Origin: Branchiostoma floridae
Taxonomy: Eukaryota; Chordata; Leptocardii; Amphioxiformes; Branchiostomatidae
DNA: 64,000 nucleotides
NCBI RefSeq assembly: GCF_000003815.2
Contig: NC_049995.1
Location: 1,082,587 to 1,146,586 of the forward strand
Direction of reading: 5' to 3'
Position numbers and translations under genes: made by a program. Below the pieces are notes generated by a model. That model was given only the letters and a program-made list of their open reading frames with translations. It had not been told where the DNA came from and made no database searches. Positions 57,001-64,000 of the stretch are shown one piece after another (position 1 is the first letter of the stretch; every line of letters begins with the position of its first letter).

Positions 57001-60000
57001 CCAACTGTCATACACGAAATGAAGTGAAAAAAAGTTACTTACAGGGTCTTCTACCCAACATCAATGACCCTTTGAGTCTTCTATATTGAACCCAGGTAGC
57101 ACCTCATTGTACTTACCAGGTTAAGACCATGTCCCATCGCCCCCTTCATTCCAACTTCATGCCAGGTTGCGATGTAGGTCCAGGTCGCCACGAAGCTTCC
57201 ATTATCGGCGGGAAAGGCTGTCCTGACATCTATGGTTGCTCTAGCCAACACATCAGCATCGACAGTTTCCCGGTGGTAGATGTGACCGGTGTGGTCTGTC
57301 TGGATGTCAGTGAAGAAAGCGGCGATGACCCTGTTGTCGGTCACTGGAAACGCAGCTGATGTGAAGCCTGTTACCGCGCCTCCAAAGGAGATGGCGCCAT
57401 TGGTATTCACCTGTGAATAACACAGAAGATTTAGCTCAAATAAAGGAAATCTCAACTTTATTTTATCATACTGATCCTAATTGATCACTGACTGAATTAA
57501 TGTAAGGATTGCATCCGTCTGAAAACAATTGCATTTCTAATTCATTGGTTTCTGTGGAAAATACATCATTGCAGACATCTACCCTTGACGGTCATTTATA
57601 CACATCACCCTTTCATGCCAGGCTTACCGTTTGTGTTATGTCAATTGGGTACATCTAAACATATATATATAAAGTCATGTGTACTTCGTTCCGTTAATTT
57701 CACTGCGTTAGTGCTGACCAGCCCTTACCAGCCGATTGTGGCGATTACCTACTACCAACAGTAGGGAAGGTGATCTATCCCAAATAGGGGTGGGTACCGG
57801 TAGAGAAAATTCAGGTCTAGGTCCGGTTCAGGTTCAAATATTCAGGTCCAGGCTCGGACCTGAACCTGTACCTGTACTTGGACCTGATTCAGTACTAGTA
57901 TGTGAGAACTTGTGAATAGACAATACTCTAAACAATGGTCCATTTCGCTTCAAAGAAATATGTTTAGTGGAGGCAAGGCTTACTGCCTTAGTACGATTGA
58001 TTGTAAAACTTGTTAGAAATGACCGTAGACTCTACTCTACTTTGCTCTTGCTATTTTCCTCGACCAGTAAGCCCTAAAACGTGTGAATACTTGATCATAT
58101 AAGCTGTTCAATTCCCAATAGATCCGACATCCGGCTCACCGATTTTTTTCAGGTCCTGTTTTTCCTTACCGGTCCAATAAGAAAAACCGGTTTTGTACCG
58201 GTGTACTGGTGCCCACCCCTAATCCCAAATGTATTCCATCCCATGAATGCGTTTGGGATAGAAGCTGGGATGCAAACCTATCCCGGATGTGTTTCTATCA
58301 TAGAAGCGCTTCTAGCGTAAGAATACAAGACCATCTGTGATATAAGAGATGGCTACCGGTTCAGGTCCGGTTCAGGTACGGTACAGGTACGGTACGGGTC
58401 CGGTTCCTGTCCAGCGGACCAGCTCCAGGTAGGGATTGTCTGTGATGTGACATATTGTTTTTGCCATACTCTACACAATGGTCGATTTGGCCCCAAAGGA
58501 ATCTGTGGAGTATTCAACTACAACGGGCATTTTGATAATTGTATCTCACTGTAAACAAAGCTAGATGCCTTCGTGCTTTTGCATTATTGCCCATTTTTGT
58601 ACATTTATAAATGCTTAAAGTTTTGGACAATATCTCTTAGCAGCGACACCTACATGCACCACGAACAGAACCAGCTCTGTAGTACATAACAGTGCCAGCA
58701 CTAAAGGAAGCCAAATACGGTAAATGAAACTTAAGTCTTCCTTAAAACACTCAGCTATGTAAAACGTTATGTATCCAGTGACTTAAAAACCTGATGAATA
58801 TATACACGACTTTTTTCATTGCAGTAATAACGAACAGGAACAAACAAGTACCTTGAAAAAACCGATGAAAGTTGTGTCTTTATCTAGCGAATATGACTGA
58901 AGAGACTTACGTAAAGAGAAGCGTAGGTGTTTCCAAAGAATGGGAATGGGGTGCTGAGCCTCTGCTGTCCTGAAGCGCCCTCATTGTCTGCAGTGCCGGG
59001 TCCGTACGGGTAGAAGGCAGTGTTGTTCCCTGGAGTTATCTAGGTGAAGATTGACATGAATTACTTTAATTTCGACATTGGGGGACACTCAATACCTATG
59101 CCTTATAGAACATGGAAATTCTCTCTCGGCTTTCTTTGCTACGAAAGAAAAATAACACGGAGCCCTCTCGAGCCCTATGGTTTTGCTACTTCGATAACAA
59201 AAGGAACCCCGGATAATTAACATGTCGCCGAAGGCTTCCTGTATGTAAATTTGCCGATCCTTATCGACGATACAAACTTATGAGGACTACATTCCTCTTG
59301 TTGTCTACACAAATTGTTCCAGAGGACATCATAACTCTACATTTTACCTCCCTCTTGACGATTTAGTGGCGTTTATGTTGTAAATTTTATATATTCTTTA
59401 TTCTTTGTGACGAATGAAGACAATGTGGCGATGCAGTCAAGCTACCAACTTATTCTAACAGTGCCACATACATAGTACAGACAGGAGGTAGAGGAAGCTC
59501 CCTGGCCAAAGTAAGGTACCAGTTTTTACAACTGGGTGAAGTGAGGAAGATATATTGAAATCCAAATACCCGTCTGAAGTTCAATTATTTAAAGCGTAGT
59601 AAGTGTTGTAGATTTCAACATCTTGATAGAACTAGGACAAAATGAGCATTTGTAAGCATGTAAACCTAAGATTCAGTAAATTGGTAATAACGGTGTCTAT
59701 AATTGTTGATTACCGTAATAACTGCTTAAAACTACATGACATGACACATGACAATCAACGAAATTTGAAATTAGACGTTGTAAAAGCTTACATCTCAAAT
59801 CGAAGGAGATCCGTATAAAGAAATATGTAATGGTGAACTTCGCCTGCCCTGGTTAAACGTAATAGTAAGTGTGAGGATCCTACAACTGTATTACGTGTAC
59901 ATGTATCAATGAGGACACTACAAAACGCTTTACGTTGGGCCAGGGTTTGTAGATAAGGCCACAGCAAGTAAATTTTATGGATGACATACTTCAGAGACTC

Positions 60001-62644
60001 CAAATTTAGTGAGATGGCGAGGAAAAAAACAAGGCCGGCAAAAAACAAGAACAAGATTTCTACATTATCAAATCTTGATATCATAAACCTTACAAAACAA
60101 TAATCGAGGTAACAAAACATGATATCACAACAGATCTTTTATTCCTGTATTCAACATCATTACCTGTCCTTGTAGTTGTGTTCATCTCAAATACCTAGAA
60201 GTCTAGAACGATTGTAGAAAGAGTTGGTGCTACCATCATTTGTAGATGCTACATTGGGTATTCAATTGGGATTGAGCATGTTAGACTGTCACCATTCAAC
60301 TATCCTTGGGCTCGCCATACCAGCACGGGTAGCAATTATACTGAATACTCAGATGCAATAGTACACAGACTGTTTTTTTTTAACTAGAAAAAATGCAGAG
60401 AAGAGTTTGTCATACCACCACAGGCAGCAACTATACTGGATATATATATTGTTTGATTGAACACAGACTGTCAAGTACTAGAACAAATCCGGAAAAAAAG
60501 CTTGTCGCAACTATACTAGATATTCATATGTGACAGAGCACAGACTGTCAATTAACTAGAAAAAAATTCTAAAACTAGAGTTCGGCGACCTCATACCTCC
60601 ATGAAAATTTAGAGCTTTCCTAAATTTAATGAAATTGACTAACACACAGACATAATTTATGCATGGTGTTGTTCATAATTGACTAACGTACCCATGTCAC
60701 AATTATAAACTTCCCATTATTAATCATAAAGCGGTTTTGCAATTTTTACATAAATTATGCAAATAAGCTCCTCATTACCATATTTGGTATCTGCTTATAC
60801 TCCACCTATCATAATTAACATGTGTTACATTTATTGAAGTCCAGGTATTGAAAACAATGGAATTATACAATTTCCTCATTAATTATGCAAATTAAGTCCT
60901 CATTTGCATAACATGTATATTATTATGAACATCTTTGTCTAAGGTACCCGCATGCCTAATATGATGCCAATCTGTCAATCCTTTCTGCAGTTATCCACTT
61001 TGGAATGTCTTGACAAAAACGCCCCTGCAGTTCCCAAATTAAATGTTAGGGGGCTGAAACTTACTCCACTTCGTCATGACACAAAAAGCTATCTACCGCC
61101 TAAATGTCAAGACCATAGCATGTTGGGAACAAGAGATACATTGAAAAAACTGCTATGATAGAATATTCTCATTTATTATGCAAATGTACTCCTATTTTGC
61201 ATAATTAGTATCTTATCTTGTACAACGTTGTCTAAGGTACCTACATACCAAAAATCATGAAAACCCTCTGTTCCCTTCTTGAGTTATCCTCTTCAGAAGT
61301 TTTTGACAAAAATGCCCCTGCTATCCCAAAACTAGACGCTAGGGAGCCCAAACTTATGTCATTTCTTCCTGAGCACAAGAGCTATCTAATACTCAAAAAT
61401 CGTGACCATAGCATGTTCAGAACACCGAGATGGCAAAACCGGAAGTTGCGTTGCAGTACCAAGGGGAGCCGCTAGGGGGCCCAAAATCTAATCATTTCCA
61501 GCTTTCATCACACCCCACCAACACACCAAGTATGAAACCAATCCGTCTAGCCGTTCTTGAGTTATCTTGTTTACACACAGACAGACAGACACACAGACAC
61601 ACAGACAAACACAGGGTAAAATATAACCTCCATGACATTTCATGGAGGTAAAAAGTTATCCTATCACGGGTAGCACCTTTACTGGATATTCATATGCGAT
61701 TAAACACCTTATAGACACATGCCATCAAACACAAGCAATTACAAGACGTTTACGACATATTTGTCAATTTGCGGCATGTTAATGTTCCTTTTTTTAATTT
61801 TCAAATAAGGCAAAAATTAATGCGGGCTGATGTTATCTATAGAATTTACATGCTGTGGCCTAAATGTATAATGATGGTAACTAGGTCAGAGCAGAAGACT
61901 TGTATCTGACATCAGTAGACTACTAGATGATCACATCGTTTCACAGAATGCACTCACCCGTATAATTGCACGGGGCAAACATGTCTTTCTGCATTCCATT
62001 ATTATACCGGTCCCAAAAATGTTAAGACCCAATATGTAATTTATCTGTCTGGACAAAAAGTCATTTCATTTCGTCTATTATTTCAAGTTTTCATTTCCAC
62101 AGCCGTGAATATTAAAAATAACTCCATACGCAATTCATTTTTTAAAGATACAATTTTTCCTTTCCGATGCTTAAACATCAAATGCTCAAACTTTGTCTGA
62201 ACAAAGCTCAACATACAGCAATGGTCCGCGACAGCATGATGGTAGTTCGCTTTTTAAGTATTTCAAAATAAATCGTAACAACTAGATTTTACTGAAATGC
62301 GTTCATGTTTAGATATGTGTGTTCTTAATCATATGGGCGCCATTTATTTCACCTCCGCTGGACACCAAAAGACTGTCGCTACTAAAAAGTTTTTTTATCG
62401 GTTCGAGCCAACGGATCGCACGACCTAACTCGGTCGCTAACTTCGGTCATTTCGGAGGACAAAAACCATCGTCTTCTGGATAGTTCAACTGTCTTGGTAC
62501 ACAAAATAATGTTTCGGATCGTACGACGATCACACGACCTATATGTGACTGCGCCCTACCGAACATTAAAATAACTTAACCTACCTGAGCCGAGGTCGCC
62601 ACCAGGAAAGCCAACAGACACGCAGTCAGAGGGAGTTGTCTCAT
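50850..62644 (-). CDS. secreted NIDO + C-type lectin protein (8 exons)
   Basis: Minus-strand exons: 62585-62644, 58911-59039, 57117-57410, 55587-55724, 54612-54777, 53840-54023, 51916-52056, 50850-50991. All are GT-AG and every phase joins; 417 residues. It begins with a signal peptide (MRQLPLTACLLAFLVATSAQ). A NIDO domain follows (PFFGNTYASLYVNTNGAISF, VIAAFFTDI, FVATWTYIATWHEV, NTFQLVLVTDGCKSFVLFNY), then a C-type lectin domain. The product is probably an extracellular matrix or recognition protein; NIDO is found in nidogen, mucin-4 and tectorin. The CTLD lacks EPN/QPD sugar motifs, so calcium-dependent sugar binding is doubtful. Confidence 0.92.
51643..51896 (+). mobile_element. MITE with CAGTTAATCCAAATTTTCTTCGA ends
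   Basis: CAGTTAATCCAAATTTTCTT at 51643 is inverted at AAGAAAATTTGGATTAACTG ending 51896. The core 'gggagctgcccaagtcctac' and 'ccgcaaggaggcgggg' is shared with 28948-29290. It ends about 18 bp from the donor of a CTLD exon. Confidence 0.7.
52270..52902. mobile_element. long foldback with CAGGGGTGCCTAAGC ends and 5-bp TSD
   Basis: CAGGGGTGCCTAAGCATTTG at 52270 is perfectly inverted at the right end (52902); the match continues for at least 100 bp. Arms consist of tandem units built on 'cacgaatattatgaaattcg' and 'cacgaatcactatgcgaaa'. GTCCT flanks both ends (52265-52269, 52903-52907). The centre is hidden by 158 N. It lies in an intron of the NIDO-lectin gene. Confidence 0.75.
52629..52786. other. 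assembly gap (158 N)
   Basis: Gap in the loop of the foldback element; assemblers commonly fail at such long inverted repeats. Confidence 0.95.
53020..53300 (-). mobile_element. Penelope-like foldback, second copy
   Basis: Arms 53030-53125 and 53190-53285 are inverted repeats sharing 'gccgatgtaggtggcgct' with 33040-33392. Right arm has CTGACGA (53251-53257), a stem and GAAAC (53276-53280). Left arm (minus) has CTAACGA, a near-perfect stem GTGTCT-GAG-AGACAC-like and GAAACG. Loop is too short to encode a protein. Confidence 0.6.
53598..53670 (+). pseudogene. tRNA-Leu(TAA)-like pseudogene or SINE head
   Basis: GTCAGCGTGGCCGGGCGGTC follows the tRNA-Leu start closely (consensus GTCAGGATGGCCGAGCGGTC). 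The anticodon arm CTGCG-TTTAAAT-CACAG gives anticodon TAA. The variable arm region is present, but the T arm (TTGGGTTCACTTAC) is broken and the acceptor 3' strand is missing. Confidence 0.6.
54524..54556. repeat. poly-C / (AC)n tract
   Basis: Fourteen C followed by (AC)n in an intron of the NIDO-lectin gene, about 55 bp from the exon at 54612. Confidence 0.85.
54612..59039 (-). CDS. NIDO domain exons of the NIDO-lectin gene
   Basis: Exons 58911-59039, 57117-57410, 55587-55724 and 54612-54777, all phase 0 except the last donor (phase 1). Together they give ITPGNNTAFYPYGPG through the NIDO core to VGINGGDGTHYTIHPYSRTT and PAGRWYRRTD, the usual NIDO closing motif. One potential N-glycosylation site is visible (NNT). 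Confidence 0.88.
56515..56662 (-). mobile_element. tRNA-derived SINE
   Basis: On the minus strand: GTGTGGCAGAACGGCAGGGT (box A region), TTGGGCCCACAA (anticodon-arm-like) and GGGTTCGAATTC (box B, 56597-56608) at tRNA spacing. The tail contains 'cctaaggggaacgggcttt' in some form. It lies in a NIDO-lectin intron. Confidence 0.65.
57785..58221 (+). mobile_element. hAT-like non-autonomous element with 8-bp TSD
   Basis: Ends TAGGGGTGGG and CCCACCCCTA are perfect inverted repeats. ATCCCAAA flanks both sides (57777-57784 and 58222-58229). Inside are repeats of 'ttcaggtccggttcagg' and 'accggttttgtaccgg'. Same family as 30134-31679. Confidence 0.8.
58350..58580 (+). repeat. diverged relative of the hAT-like family
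   Basis: 'ctaccggttcaggtccggtt' and 'actctacacaatggtcgatt' recur from the element at 57785-58221, without clear ends. Confidence 0.45.
59945..60570 (+). repeat. dispersed and tandem repeats in NIDO-lectin intron 1
   Basis: 59945-60130 matches 14100-14275. 60300-60570 has about three units of roughly 110 bp built on 'agcaactatactggatat' and 'cacagactgtcaa', resuming at 61668 after the insertion described next. Confidence 0.5.
60575..61655 (+). repeat. ATTATGCAAAT tandem-repeat element
   Basis: Starts 'ctagagttcggcgacctcat' with 'acctccatgaaa' and ends '(acag)n ... ataacctcc atgacattt catggaggta', so both ends carry the word CCTCCATGA/TCATGGAGG. Inside are two to three units of about 300 bp with 'gacaaaaacgcccctgcagt'. 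It interrupts a local tandem repeat. Related to 44340-46030. Confidence 0.55.
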
Positions 62645-63879
62645 CTTGTCGATTCCCTGCACTGAAGTCCCTTGTGAAACAAGATTCCTGTTTCTTATTG
62701 GCAAGCGCTTTAAAGTAAAAGAAATCGGTGTCGCTGAAAAGAGTAGTTTCGACTATATTTGGATGCTCTGAAATGACAAATACGCCTCGAGGAAGAGGAC
62801 GACACGACTCGAAACAGCTGCCTCGTCGATGTACAGGTACTAAGAGGGAACAGGTTTTTCTTGTTGTGGAATGTGCCATCTCTCGATGCCCCAACCATTT
62901 TGAAAATTAGTGGATAGCGAAAAATATTGCAGTTGGAGGATGTTAAAACTTTTTGCGGCTGTTTTTGTGTGACCTATTAGCTGTATTCATTATGTAGTTT
63001 GGTATATATTGTCTGCTTGTTGTTGCGTAATAATTTTGTTCACGGTATTTGTTTTTACATGTAATGAAACAATTTTAAAAACAGCCCTATCTGTTCGATA
63101 TTGTGGACCAGTCCACCAATATCACCCAGTCTTTTGGGCAAATTATCTCCAAGCAGATGTTGAGCTATTTCTAGCGAAAAAATTATCAAACAGCTGTTGC
63201 GTTAGATGAAAATCCAACCATCCTTTACTGCATTGGATATGATATCTGGCGGCTAGTGTTATAAGAAAAAAAAACTACCTGTATATATATTGTAAATGGA
63301 AACAACAGTTCGATTAAAAAATAGAACATGAGTAATATGAGCTAAATAAAAGGGGTCAAATTACTAACGTGTATGCTTAGCTGACCCTGGACGTCCGAAT
63401 GTATAAAGAAGTAGCAAACGATGTCAATCTTCGTCACATGACATTGCACACTTCTCAGTTAACAGTCAACCACCATTCAAAAACAACTAAGGAGGCACAA
63501 ATCCAATATGTGGGTTATCAATTAAAACCATAGGTTTTTTTTTTATCTTCTTCTAACACTATTTGATTCGATATCAAATGGCACCCTCTTTTAATTTCAA
63601 AAATATTTTCATCGCAGCAACACAAGCATCACAAAACACCATTCTTTGTTATTCTTCTATTTCTTTATTTGATTACTGTAAAGAGAAAAGCCTGAAGCAT
63701 TTCAAGTTATTTAATAAACGTACTTTGTATTTATCAACTTTGCTGTGAATTGCAGTTAGTCCTGTGTGACAAGGTGTACGTAATAACGATTTTTGTTCAT
63801 TTATTAATCTATGTATACATTATTCAAACACAGTTTGTTATTGTTAAGTTTGATATAGCAACAACGACAACGTAACAGT
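62645..63879. other. upstream region of the NIDO-lectin gene, no gene seen
   Basis: Presumed promoter and 5' UTR of the minus-strand gene at its left end. No exon or clear core promoter motif was recognised. Confidence 0.35.
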
Positions 63880-64000
63880 CTACGGCATGATCCAGAGTAC
63901 AGACAGCGTGCTGAAGTGCCCCTCCCCCACCCCGTTGATCCTGCCCCGTTTGCAGGTCATCTGTAGGTAGATCTGGGAACCTTCTTCCACGTCGTACGAC
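63880..64000 (-). CDS. last exon of a gene running off the right edge
   Basis: The minus frame is open from the edge to a TAG at 63880-63882: YDVEEGSQIYLQMTCKRGRI, then GEGHFSTLSVLWIMP. Codon use is GC-rich like the other exons here, and the ending is abrupt. The pattern 'G-x-Q-I-Y-L-Q ... F-S-T-L-S-V-L-W' resembles the last two strands of C1q/TNF-like jelly rolls, but 39 residues are too few to be sure. The rest of the gene lies beyond the window. Confidence 0.5.
   Translation of the reverse strand, partial: SYDVEEGSQIYLQMTCKRGRINGVGEGHFSTLSVLWIMP

Overview
This window looks like an animal genome, most probably an amphioxus (Branchiostoma). Genes are split by short introns with GT-AG borders, there are four runs of N (2758-2857, 23167-23266, 42457-42556, 52629-52786), and the non-coding DNA is dense in small transposon relics, tRNA-derived SINEs, LINE pieces and CA/TG microsatellites. 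Species is inferred from style and gene content; it was not searched.

Layout. (1) 1-553: CA-rich minisatellite. (2) 1864-6005, minus: a four-exon Rho-family GTPase, Cdc42/RhoQ-like, complete from start to CAAX box. (3) 9015-30129, plus: an about 18-exon gene for a circularly permuted RAS (cpRAS) domain joined to a CxxC zinc finger and a von Willebrand A domain. The GTPase motifs occur in the order G3-G4-G5-G1-G2. Introns carry several MITE families and, in intron 14, a long array of about 165-bp repeats. (4) 30134-31679: a hAT-like non-autonomous element, with a second element nested in it, inserted exactly at the cpRAS stop codon; its 8-bp target duplication contains the TAG. (5) 31690-38500: transposon territory: a Penelope-like remnant with hammerhead-like cores, a CRE-rich repeat, a 5'-truncated LINE with an open 739-codon reverse transcriptase frame and 14-bp target duplication, and two MITEs. 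(6) 38571-47936, plus: a six-exon Golgi-type carbohydrate sulfotransferase (CHST8-14/HNK-1 type). (7) 50850-62644, minus: an eight-exon secreted protein with a NIDO domain followed by a C-type lectin domain; the last exon (50850-50991) is short and easily missed. (8) 63880-64000, minus: the last exon of a further gene running off the right edge.

The genes do not form an obvious pathway. The Rho gene and the cpRAS gene are head to head with about 3 kb between coding starts, so shared upstream control is possible. The sulfotransferase (secretory pathway) and the NIDO-lectin protein (secreted) both act on or outside the cell surface, but nothing in the sequence links them.

The most notable points are the complete cpRAS-VWA gene and its Sec23/24-like zinc finger and trunk, the transposon that duplicated that gene's stop codon, paired hammerhead-ribozyme-like motifs in Penelope-like foldbacks, and several MITE families whose ends and target duplications can be read directly.
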